Part shown: piece after piece, positions 37,758 through 47,899 of the stretch | How the letters are laid out: each line of letters starts with the position of its first letter | How positions within the stretch are numbered: position 1 is the stretch's first letter | Assembly: GCA_000727475.1 (NCBI GenBank) | Contig: KL647291.1 | Span: 4,412,828-4,476,827, forward strand | DNA length: 64,000 nt | Origin: Sarcocystis neurona | Taxonomy: Eukaryota > Apicomplexa > Conoidasida > Eucoccidiorida > Sarcocystidae | Reading direction: 5' to 3' | Notes under the pieces: model-generated | Seen by the model: only the letters and a program-made list of their open reading frames with translations | Databases searched by the model: none | What the model was told of the DNA's origin: nothing | Made by a program: the position numbers and the translations under genes

Positions 37758-38057
37758 TCAACGTAACGAACCTCTATTCCGTTTTTCGATGACGATACAG
37801 AGGCGCGTCCGCTGTGTAGGGCTGAACCCTAATTTCTGCGCTGTTACCAGCCTTTCCACTCCCTGCAGAGGCACGTCCGCTGTGTGGAGCTGAACCCTAA
37901 TTTTTGCGCTGTCACCAGCCTTTCCACTCCCGTCCGCGGTTGCAAACATCGACACGTTATCTTTCCAGGGCCCTTCAGTCTCGCTTCTGTCCTGTAGAGC
38001 TAGTACATGGCCGTGCTTTTTGCAACAGAAGAGAGTCGCTTGAGACCTAGGCGTCAC
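37758..38057 (-). CDS. Exon candidate overlapping a 68-bp tandem repeat
   Basis: A 99-codon frame: SQATLFCCKKHGHVLALQDR, ETEGPWKDNVSMFATADGSG, then two diverged segments encoded by the two copies of a 68-bp repeat in different frames. Because 68 is not a multiple of three, the copies do not encode repeated peptide, which weakens the coding case. No splice sites were verified. Confidence 0.25.
   Translation of the reverse strand: MTPRSQATLFCCKKHGHVLALQDRSETEGPWKDNVSMFATADGSGKAGDSAKIRVQLHTADVPLQGVERLVTAQKLGFSPTQRTRLCIVIEKRNRGSLR
37798..37932. repeat. 68-bp tandem duplication (2 copies)
   Basis: Copy 1 is 37,798-37,865, copy 2 is 37,866-37,932, with about six mismatches. Each contains AACCCTAA, the core of the coccidian telomeric heptamer, once. 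Confidence 0.85.
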
Positions 38058-38392
38058 GGGTTAGTCCGCAGTCAGGCGGCGTGCTGCGTACACTTTCTGA
38101 GCAGTAGCGCGCAGCATTCTCCTTTGCTGTCACAAGAATGATGGGGGTACTTTTCTGCTTTCCAACGCCAAGGTAGTTGGTTCTTCGACGCGCTTCTTGC
38201 TCCCATGTGTTCCTCGTCTCTTTCCGGCGTTAATCTGAGCTGCCAACGTGTCTATTATTTAACTGATGTCCAGCTGCATTCGCTTCACGATCGCCCCTCC
38301 AGAACAACAAACGCCTACACGCCAAACACCAACACAACTGTTTTCTAGGAGTTGCGCGCGTTCTCTAGCAAGAAAGAACATTAAGCACTGCG

Positions 38393-38669
38393 ACGTTCGC
38401 AGTGAAAGAACTAAGGCAACAAGATTCTTCTTCACATTGTTTAGAGCGGGCTCTCACGCCAGAGGCTGCTTACGCCGCCGTATGGTACAAACACTGTGGT
38501 ATTGACATACTTGTGCTCCTAGGGACCTACGGCGTTCGCGGTGAAAGAACTAAGGCAACAACATTCTTCTTCACATTGTTTAGAGCGGGCTCTCACGCCA
38601 GAGGCTGCTTACGCCGCCGTATGGTACAAACACTGTGGTATTGACATACTTGTGCTCCTAGGGACCTAG
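38393..38669. repeat. 139-bp tandem duplication (2 copies)
   Basis: Copy 1 is about 38,393-38,531, copy 2 about 38,532-38,669, differing at only about four positions, so the duplication is recent. Frame is not conserved between copies. Confidence 0.9.
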
Positions 38670-38962
38670 ACGTAGTAACAAGTCGTGCGCATTTCCAGCC
38701 GGCCCACGGAAGCGAAGTAAGCGTAGGAATAAGGCGGAAGTACGGTCGTTCTCTCCGTTGTGTCAAAAAGGTGGTAATACACATCTCACCCATGCGTCCC
38801 TGCCCTGCTTACTTACAAGAGAGTTTCGATAACTTTGCCTCAACGTGGTTCCACTTTCCCCTCAGATGTGTGCAGGAAGCAGAAGACAATTTTCAGCATG
38901 TTTGTGTAACAAGGAAGTGTTTTTTTTTCCGGTCGCACGCTGATGATAGTTCTCCTGCCTAC

Positions 38963-39451
38963 CTAGGTTGTGAGTGGACGATGCTGTGACACAGAGTAAC
39001 CCCTGGTCCACGTCAGTGGAGGCTGTCGACGTAACAGAACGCAGAGCGTCTGAGATTGCCTTCTGATCCGACTCAGACTCAGGATCATCAATGTCAGCAT
39101 CAGGATATCGTCTGCGGTCTTGTGTCGTAAACGCCAACTGTGATCACTGACTATCAACACAGGCGCTCTGGTACAGAGCAGAGAGCTGAACCCCATCAAT
39201 AAATTCAAGCCTGTGGGAAGTACACTGCCTGCCGCAGTATCCCACCGCCAAGGGGCGCACTCCGATCGCGTAAACTTGCGATTCGAGTTCTCTGAGTGGG
39301 TCGCGACACAAGTAGCAAGCTGTGTTCACTGGATCAGTAGATGCACTTTCGCTGTCCGCTGCTTGGCGTGTAACAATCGTTCTCGAAAACAAATACTTCA
39401 AGCGTTTCGGATTCCTGTATACCATCCTCGCAGAGCTGGATGGCTGCTTCG
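38963..39451 (-). CDS. Exon with Cys motif, interrupted by one in-frame TGA
   Basis: The exon starts after a strong acceptor (CTTCCCCTGCTTGCAG) at 39,451 and ends at a donor (CCTAG|GTAGGC) at 38,963. It reads MVYRNPKRLKYLFSRTIV, STDPVNTACYLCRDPLRELE, then RPLAVGYCGRQCTSHRLEF. The C-x2-C…C-x3-C spacing resembles a treble-clef or FLZ-type zinc finger (inference). After QSACVDSQ comes a TGA at 39,146-39,144, and the same frame continues SQLAFTTQDRRRYPDADI, DDPESESDQKAISDALRS and DVDQGLLCVTASSTHNL up to the donor. A 23-base GT-AG stretch around the TGA would break the frame, so it does not explain it. Options: a true stop, a pseudogene lesion, a read-through codon or a sequencing error. Confidence 0.4.
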
Positions 39452-39459
39452 CTGCAAGC

Positions 39460-42400
39460 AGGGGAAGCCGTACAGTCCGCCATTAACATGTAAGTACATC
39501 GTACGCCTTACTACAGCTGCGCACCTCGGCATGATGGTATTCTATACCTCTTTGTGGTGGGCAGCTTGTCGGCCCTGAAGCCATGAGCAGCGGACACGAA
39601 CTGAAATCTCCACTGAAAACAGCTCACGCGCGCTTCAGAGAGAACCCGTGTGTGTACTGTGTAGAAGGTTAGACCATGCGCTCAAGGCCTCCTTTGGATC
39701 TCCTCTGTCAGAACACTGCCAATTACCACCTTCACTTTTCTCTCGCGACTTTGGAAACCTTGCACATGGCATTCCACACCAGGCGACTTGTGATATGACA
39801 ATGAAATATTCTGCGGCGGTCGACAACGGGCGGGGTCCAGAGAAGGGCGGAAAACACATTGTGCCTGAAAGCTGACGGATGCTACTAGAGACGACAGAGA
39901 ACACCAAGAAAACTTTCAACGGCCTCTAGAAATGAGCGAAATTTCAAACAGGGTGCTAAGTCAATCGTTCTTCGGCTTTCGTCCCGCCGCACGGAGGCAA
40001 TTTCTGTTTATTAGGAAACATCTCCTGGTGGTAGAGTCCTACGTCTAGAATCAGCCGCAGGATGTATTGTGACAGAGACCACGGCAGCATTCTGCGCTAT
40101 TCACGGTGCCACTTTCACCCCGGCACTTATTGTAACCATAGTAGGCACCATCCATCTTCACGTAGTCTATCATTTCAGGCACGAAAACCTCAGAGGGACC
40201 ACACTATCAATAACAGTGAGGAGCCGGTGTGTCCCTTCTAGAGTCGGACGCGGCAGGTCTTGCAAACCTGGCTCACCAAGACGCATGTCGCAGATTACGA
40301 AAGAGTCCTTTACAACGACACGTCCACATGATTTTGAGTTACAGCAGCGAAGAGGCGCCACGAAAACAGTTGTGGAAGGCAGAGTACTGCTGTGTCACGC
40401 GTGCAGTACTAGGCACGTTGAAGTGGAAGGGATGGATGCGATCCTGCGAAGGTATACTCAGTTGTTTTCTGCTTCATGGAGAAACTGTCATTCGGGATCA
40501 GAAAGCACTCGAATCATAAATGACCACAGATACGCGTGCGCGGTTTTCCCCTGAGAACGTACAGTCGATTTAATCAATGGACCGACGTTTGTAGATCGGA
40601 CACAGGTGTGTCGTTTGGCCGACGGGCAAGGCCACTTGCTCAAGGTGCAACGTCGCGGTCCTCCCGGCATATCTGCAAATCGTCAACCGTGGGCTGGCAG
40701 CAAAACAGCCACTGCTACTCAGTAAATCGGAAGCACAACTCGTGTTTAACTGGAAAAGACATTACGTGAAACATCCTACACGAGTTACCAGTTTTGCTAA
40801 TCAGTGCCCACGGTAAACTGCAAAGCGGGACTCCTCGACGACAACACCTGAGGACCCTGCAAGTGAGAGCAGCTCATCAGCTTTCAGTGCTGCCACCGGA
40901 GACCCCGCCGCTCGTGTATCTGTGTTGCGCCAGGTGACAACCGAGCCTGTTCGACGTACACGTTGTGTAGAAACGGACTTGAACCTTGTGCCAGGAGTTC
41001 AACGTCAGTGTAGAATTCCTGGGTTTCGAGGTGCGCAACCCTCGAAGCGCTGTGACGTCAGGAAAACATTTTGCGCGCGCGGTGCTCACAGGCAAAAGGC
41101 ATAACACAAACTCTTCAAGACTCTGCAACGGAGCACTACGTACAGGCGCGGGGACCACGAGGAACAATGCGGTGCAGTGCCTCCACCGTGTAGGGTGCAA
41201 CAAAAGCAGCTGCAAGTGTCATGCGTTAGCAAGCATGCGGCCCTCGGCACGGAACACACTGGGCCGCGCGCGTCACGTATTCTGATGTACGTCACGAGCG
41301 TTGATGAAGCTTTACTCAAGCGGCTTAAAGCGAAGTCACAACTTTTTAAAGTCCCCAGCAATGGGATAGAAGTGTATCGGCGTAAAAGTGCATGCTCATC
41401 TCCCTCGGTTTATCCTCTTACGCTACCCCCATTATGTCGTGCGCACACAGGCAGAAACCCGGATGCATTTATCGAAACGGGCACTTTCACGATGTAGTAC
41501 TCACTACGATAGTTAGAAAGCACTTGGCATGTGTCCAAGCTTAACATGTGAGCTGTCATTCTTGGAGGCCGAACTGCAAAGGCTAAGTTACAGTAGGGTG
41601 ATATGCAGGAGTGTTAAGCCTGATCTTGGAGTTCGTCAGAGACGAGGTCACAGGTTGTGGTCCACATACCCTGGAGGCCTGGGTGCTGTGCTGAGACAGA
41701 AAATGCCTGTTGGTCGTCCCCTAGATTGTGGTCTCCGCTGGGGGATGTGACGGACGTATGTGTTACATCACTGCACAAGTTGGCGTCTTCGTCCCGAGAA
41801 AGACTTCAGCAACTTGTTCACCAGCGACTTAACGTCAGAAAATGCTCTCTTCTTTCCTCTAGTCCAATGGATAGAGCAGTCGGCAGTAATATGTACGCTT
41901 CGAATAGATCCTCATTTTCTTGCAATGAAGAGCCCAGAACGATATCACCAAAAAACGACCAGAAGCAGACCCACCCCTTGAATCCGGCGGTGATTTGCGA
42001 AGATGTAAAGGTGGGTTTAGCTTCCACAAAAATGGTGATCAAGCAAGAACTCTGCTGTACGCTGGAAGCGGACACTGCATACGCTGGCAGGCCCTGGGCG
42101 ACCCCGCCCCCGTGTACTGGCGATGATTCGGCTGAGCAGAAGTAGCGTCACTGTAGCCCTTTCACTCAGAGCTGGAAGGCAGCCACATATCATCTCCCCG
42201 GAAATATTGGGACGACTACTTCCCTGCAGATCGGCTCCACGAACCTCGTAACTTACCGACTGCCTACTCGGCTTGCCGCAGGGGCGAGAAAAGCACCCGT
42301 TAAGTAGGGTGCTTCCAGCCATTGCGGCCCAGCAATGACAACAAAAAGGAATACTCGAAATCGAAACTCTGACTGAATGAAAGTGGCCGCGCATCTTGTG

Positions 42401-44570
42401 TCGTTTTACTGACAAAAAGCTAATGGCTTTCTCGGTGCCTCCTACCTACGGATCCAACCTTCACAACGTCAGTGAAAGAAAAGGACGCTAGTTAAGCGCG
42501 CATGATAGCATTACGTGGAAACAGTTTTGAAGATCTAACAAATGTAACGCCGCTCGGTCCCGACGACCCGCTTGTCCGCAGTTCCCGAACTAATTAGGAG
42601 TCTTAGAGGTGCAGGTTTTTCGTCCGGAAGCTTTGATAATGTAGGCGTCACCCATGCAAACGTGTCTAGTAAGGCTGATCGGCTTGCTGAACAGCATGAG
42701 GCAATGCTCCTACCTCTGAGCCACGCCAGACTGTTGTGAGGTGCTGCGTTGGTGTTGCGTAAGGTAACGAAATCACGGTATTTCGTGACCGCGTCAAGCA
42801 GCCTCTTCTTCTAGTCCTTCTGCCGCTCCGCTGTTTCACAATCCTGCATCCACTATGGGAGTGGGTATGTTTTCTCCGCGGACTTCTACTGCTGAGGTGG
42901 ACTGTCCAGTCCTTTCGTCTCTCCTTGCGTAGTAGAAGCAGTCACCTCTCACTTCCGACTGTGTGCAGAGCGTTCCAAGTCTGTCGATAAAGTAACATTT
43001 ACTCACACCCGTGCAACTAAGTACATCAAAACAACCGCAGGTACAATAGGCATGCAAGATCCCTGACTTTGACGATCTACAGGTGTCGAACTCATTCTAA
43101 ATTCACAGCGGGGATGGCCGCCAAAACCTGGGTTCCGCGGACTAAAGAAAGCTCGCGTAATTTCTACTGTAAAGAGATCGACATTGATCGTTGAAGAGTC
43201 ATTGCTGCATCGGAAGTGAGTACCTCGCGTCTGACTCACTCCTATCGAATATCTTTTGTTGCTACCTGCTCACGTGGCTTAAAGCGACGATTCAATGTTC
43301 TGTCTCTGTCCGTCGGCGACACTTCTCTAAATTCTTGTTTATTGATCCATATCTCTTACATACGTATTGTACGTGACACGCGAACCTGCGGTGCTCATGC
43401 AGAAATTCGTGGACAACGAGACCGTCAGATTCCAGAATATATGTGAGAGCCAGGTACAGTGCCGTCTCAGATGTGACCCCCCTCTTGCATTTAGCTGGGC
43501 TGTGTAGCCACGTGTGGTGACAACTCGTTGTACGGACTGGGTCTTTGATTTACTTGCATTCTTTTGGTATACAGGGTTCGAGGACGCCATGCGGCCTGTG
43601 GACTGCTGCATTTCTTATGTGAGTTGGCTGCTGCGTCAGCGCGCAGAAGACGGTGTGTTAGTTTGAAGTACGGTGAATCGTAGGTGTAACTGTCCACAGT
43701 GCCACCCTTACTAGCATGGCAGGCAGACAGGCAGAAGGCGCCGGAGCCAACAGGGAACCTTGTCCACGTTTGTAGCATACGACACACACATAGCCGGACA
43801 CGGAAAGTGTCTCAACCGTTGATCCCATTAACAAGCACGCCGCGGCTTCGTGCTCTCATTAACACCCCAGTTCGCCACACTTCTTAATTTGGCTGTCAGC
43901 CGGAAGAATGAGAAAACTATTCAGAATTAACATCTGCTCCGCCTACTCCACCTTCCCCCCTTCTCTTGAGGGGTGCAGGGGGATGTGATGTGTTGTCACT
44001 AAGATACGTATGTATCCGAGTGCCGCTACACCGTCACGAGCGGCTACGACTAGCTGCACGTGCAGCTTTACCAGCTGGAAACAGTCGCTTTAGCAGTGGC
44101 TAAGTTATGCCACGAGAAGTGCTCGCCACATTTCCGGCATCGCCTTGAGAAGGTTGCAGCTTCCACTGACGGCAATGAGAGATTTTACGTGTAGGACTGA
44201 AGAAGGGAGGAGACTGGCAAGTCCCCAGTTGTGAGCGAATGGTTACCCGTAATCACGCGCTCCTCAGTATTTTTCTACACGTACACTGGCGTATATAAGG
44301 TGTGAAAAGGCACTATAGTCTGTTGGCAAGCTTCTCTGTAATGAGAAATTTCCAGACATCCAACGTGTAAGCATTGTGTCAACCGCCGGTCTCAAAACGA
44401 TGGCATGCGTAACGTCTCAGGGCCAGATTGAAGTCGGAACATTGCTTCCACAGCGACAGAACTATATTTTTCCGTGTTCTGCCAATTTCACCGGTCGCCA
44501 CTGAGCTTACGCGCTATTACATAGACGTTTACTCCCCCCTAGCATCTTTATTTTCCATCCGACACTTATT
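39460..44570. other. Repeat-poor DNA, no resolved gene
   Basis: Many short frames on both strands (up to 162 codons, plus 41,657-42,145), within chance expectation and without matched splice sites. A tRNA-like D-arm lies at about 42,652-42,725 on the minus strand. No microsatellites or CAG runs. Confidence 0.3.
42652..42725 (-). other. tRNA-like D-arm (A-box), probably a degenerate tRNA
   Basis: The minus strand reads GTGGCTCAGAGGTAGGAGC, a perfect 4-bp D-stem GCTC/GAGC with a normal loop, followed by a partial acceptor-like pairing about 66 bases apart. A matching anticodon stem and a GTTCRA B-box are missing, so it is not a functional tRNA gene. Confidence 0.25.
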
Positions 44571-44590
44571 ACCGGTATATGACAAAGATA

Positions 44591-44938
44591 ATGGCTAGCT
44601 CCGATGGGACGTACGACGAGCCGAGCTCTCGCTCTCGCTTATGCTTGATAGGGGTCATCCTCTTCGGTGTTTTGGTGCCATTTGTACCTCTTCTTGTGAA
44701 TTTGCATACAGTGTCTGTCTTTAATCCCGTCTTTGTGGGGCTGGCCTGCATTTTAGTGCCCACGTTTCTGCTTCTCATCTTTTTTTCTATCTCCCGTTGC
44801 TGTGAAAGTTGCACGCCACCGCATCAGACCCGAAGGTCTACCAGACGACGTAGGAAGGCTCACTCCGACGAAGAGCAGACACAACCGTTAAGGGCCGCTT
44901 TCGCGGCTCCGAATCAAATATATCCGTCCATGAACTAA
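44591..44938 (+). CDS. Small two-transmembrane protein (115 aa)
   Basis: An intronless frame. The second ATG (ATAATGG, 44,591) is preferred over the one at 44,579 for its context. A short hydrophilic N-terminus (MASSDGTYDEPSSRSR) is followed by two clear hydrophobic helices at about residues 18-38 (LIGVILFGVLVPFVPLLV) and 47-68 (FVGLACILVPTFLLLIFF). Then come Cys residues (SRCCESC), a basic stretch (RRSTRRRRK) and a polar tail ending NQIYPSMN. The hydrophobicity pattern is the main evidence, as the length alone is not significant. It may be a membrane protein of the secretory pathway or inner membrane complex (inference). It lies about 1 kb upstream of the myosin light chain gene, on the same strand. 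Confidence 0.45.
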   Translation: MASSDGTYDEPSSRSRLCLIGVILFGVLVPFVPLLVNLHTVSVFNPVFVGLACILVPTFLLLIFFSISRCCESCTPPHQTRRSTRRRRKAHSDEEQTQPLRAAFAAPNQIYPSMN

Positions 44939-45965
44939 ATGCACTTTTGAACGGTTGAAGGATACTTACCACGTACGCGTTGCGGGCTACATCTCAGATG
45001 TGAGCAGACACCCATTAGTTGTAAAGAGTGTTCGGATATGATCTCCTGTATCAACGTCTTCATCAGCCGTTGGGCCGGGCTTTCGGCAGTGGAAAGTTGG
45101 TTGCTTCTTTGAACCTAGTAAAAGGTTCACTTGGCAGCGCACAGTTGCCTGTCCATACAGGTGTGCTGGCATGGCTCCAGTCGCCAAGAAGTAGTGGAAC
45201 TTCCTTCAAATTATCGCCTTTCCACACACGCTTAGTGCGTCCAACCGTCACGGAGTAGTGGTCCTCTTCAAAATTGACGCCTTTTTCAGACATGCGTAGG
45301 GCCCTTCATTCTCTGCCGCCGGTATATCAACTCAAAAATGTTTTTTTTTTTGGAACATAAAAGCTCATCCATGTTCTCTGCAGTTGTTGCTTAACCTCAC
45401 GTTCCATTCTGTCTGATTGTGAGGAACGCTTTGCAAGTGCTAAAGGGATGTTGTCCAGTCTGTGCAAGACTTCCGCTTATCCACGTAGTTCCCCACTGGC
45501 GCCTGTAAAGATTCTTCTCGGAACCTTGTGTTAGGCGGACAAGGTGGTGATGATTCGCTGCTGTGATTAATACCGTATAGTCGTGTACTTGAATGCCCGT
45601 GGGTATTTTGTGCTTGCCTTCAGACAGACATTTTTTACGGCACATATGTGCCACAGCAGAGACTGGAGACAGTCAGGGAAGAAGAACTTATAAAGCACCT
45701 TTTTTGTCACACCTTGTGGATGCCACTGAACCTTTCCCAGTTGTGAGGCAGAGAACACGTGTAGCTTCCTTCAGGCTTAGGGCACTGGATGGAAGCCGTG
45801 TGAACCGAGCATATGTGCATCTCGCGGTGGGCACCGTACCTTTTGATAAAACTACGGTCAAGAGGCGTGCGATAGATGCTACGCTCTGATTTCCCTTGTC
45901 GTCGTTCACGTCCGAATTTTCCGTATGCTGCTTCGCTCTGACACTGTGACTTCTTCTGCGCAAGT

Positions 45966-46980
45966 ATGGCAAACCCTGATGAGTGCCAGTCCGCTTTTGC
46001 ACAGATGTCTGTGAATAACTTACTACCGGCGGCAAACGTCGGACAGGCGGCCCGGCTGGCGGGCGCCAGCCCTTCGATGGCAGAAGTCGAAGAATTTAAA
46101 AAACAAGCGGGCGGGAACGGGTGCAATTTTGCGGCGTTCAAGACGTTTTGCGACAGAACGCTTCACAATGAGGATGACAGAAAAGATATCGCAGAACTTT
46201 TCCGCAGTAAGGAAGGAGTCGAAAGACGGCTGGGTTCTCTCATCCCTCTCCGCCGGAAAATATCCATCTCACATGTCCTACTCCGTTGGTACCGGGGAAC
46301 AGATAATTATCTTCTACCGCACGCCAGACCTCCGTTCTTGTGATCCTCATGTTTTCGACACATGCAATTTTCGTCGTGGTCGTAGGATTTTGCTTTGCTT
46401 CCAGGCATAGGTTTGTTCTACCTCAGGTCCAGCAGGTCTAGAATACCCAGTGAAGCATTGTTAACTGCACGCACGGTATTGCGCCGAGCAGAAGCAGGGC
46501 AGTATATAGCGTCTGCAGCCACAGTACCACGTTTCGCTGCAGATGTGTTTTTCTGCTTTTTCACTGTCTAGGCACACAACTAGTGGAAATGCGATTCTCT
46601 TCTCTGAATCTCCGGTGCCGTCTCTAATAAATTCTTTCCTGTGCCTGCTGAAGGCTGTTTCGGTGCCGGAAGACGAAGACTCTTGTGTAACGTAGTACGT
46701 TCCACGTACACACTGGTTGAGATCTCTCGTCTCCATCTGTGTGTACAGGGATGCATCCGACGGATCACGTGTGGGCTAGGTATGCGTACTCGTGCTATCT
46801 CGGTTGTCAGGTACTGATCTAGCCGATTCCGGCACGGTGCCGCGAGCGGCGATGAAGATGCTGCAGAAGTTTGGAGAGCCCCTTACAGATGCAGAATTTG
46901 ACGCGATCCTGAAAGACTTTTCTCGGCAAGGCAGCGAGGAGGTCGATTACGCCGTACTGTTAACGCGCATCTTTCAGTAG
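45966..46980 (+). CDS. Myosin light chain / calmodulin-like EF-hand protein (136 aa)
   Basis: Two exons: 45,966-46,206 (donor CGCA|GTAAGG) and 46,811-46,980 (acceptor GGTTGTCAG, stop TAG). They join at phase 1, so LFR-S-TDLADSGTV is continuous. The protein follows the plan of apicomplexan myosin light chains (MLC1/MTIP family): an N-lobe with AARLAGASPSMAEVEEFK and FAAFKTFCDRTLHNEDDRKD, a linker IAELFR, and a C-lobe EF-hand SGTVPRAAMKMLQKFGEPLT, then DAEFDAILKDFSRQGSEEVD and YAVLLTRIFQ. The loop DLADSGTVPRAA lacks Asp at position 3 and Glu at position 12, so it probably does not bind calcium. These proteins bind the neck of class XIV myosins in gliding and invasion (family knowledge). It has no N-terminal CYxxLP-type extension, so it may be shorter than MLC1, or a 5' exon is missing. 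The exact paralogue cannot be named. Confidence 0.75.
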
Positions 46981-46984
46981 TAGA

Positions 46985-47694
46985 GGACTGGCGGTAGTTA
47001 CGAAGAAGCCGAACAAACACACTTCCAGCTACTTGTATACTGGAAGAGAGAAGTGCGTATGCGTGTGGCGGCTGAGTTGCGAGGCGAGTCGCCAGCTGGA
47101 AATCTTCCATTTCGACAATTGTTACGTGCGAAAGTTTTTCTGAAATCTCTCTGACGCGTCGGGGGTCCCGAAGAAACAACCACACGCCGAGAGCAAGTGA
47201 ATATAACCTGGCCCGCCCACAAATGGAGGGGCTACGCACCGCGTACGTGCATGACTCCGGACGGGTGCTTATCTCTGCAGAAGTACATACGCGAGTCACG
47301 GATGCCTCTGTGGTGCCAGCGGTTCTAGCATTCGTGATCCTCTCACAGTTAAAAAGGGGGAAACAAACAATTTACTAGCGTGTAGAGCAGCTACCTTCCA
47401 GTACGCGCTTGTAGCAGTCCGCTGGCAAGCGTCGGGGCATAAGCTCTGTGCCAGTTGGATCTGCGTGAGAGGAATTCTCCTCTTGTGCGTCGTGATATCG
47501 CACAAGCGCGGCGTAGCTGTTGGGAGCGCACCCACTGTGCCAATGTTTTGAGGATCTACTTGGAAAAAAGGTCTGGCCGTCTCACGCTCCACAAGCGAAC
47601 GCAGTGAAGACAAGCATCCAGCAGCTACAGAGTGTGAAAAGGGTGGACGGTGGCTACGTTTCTTTTTTCGATGAAACTTCAACGTAGGCGCCAT
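46985..47694 (-). CDS. Possible two-exon basic protein, mitochondrial-type N-terminus
   Basis: Exon 1, 47,694-47,395, starts at an ATG: MAPTLKFHRKKKRSHRPP, SVAAGCLSSLRSLVERETAR, PFFQVDPQNIGTVGALPT, ending SAYWK before a donor (GGAAG|GTAGCT), phase 0. Exon 2 can start after CCACAGAG at 47,305 in phase 0: SVTRVCTSAEISTRPESC, YSLALGVWLFLRDPRRVREI, EMEDFQLATRLATQPPHA. It stays open into the antisense of the myosin light chain exon (stop 46,883), so the true end is probably earlier, through a further splice. The basic, acid-poor N-terminus would suit organelle import (inference). It is convergent with the EF-hand gene. No family recognised. Confidence 0.35.
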
Positions 47695-47899
47695 CAGTTG
47701 AATTGTTTACGACTAGTATCCTACACCGTCGGGTGAAAATAAGGAAAACTACCACTGTAGCTTCTGTCGACTCAGAGGAACACATGCCGCGAAGGCACGC
47801 TACCGGTGGTGTCGTCCGCGTTTTCCGAAAAGTTGGAGTGGCGTTCAGTCGCCTATGGTACCCATATCTGCAACACAACAAGTTCGATCGGAGCGGGTG

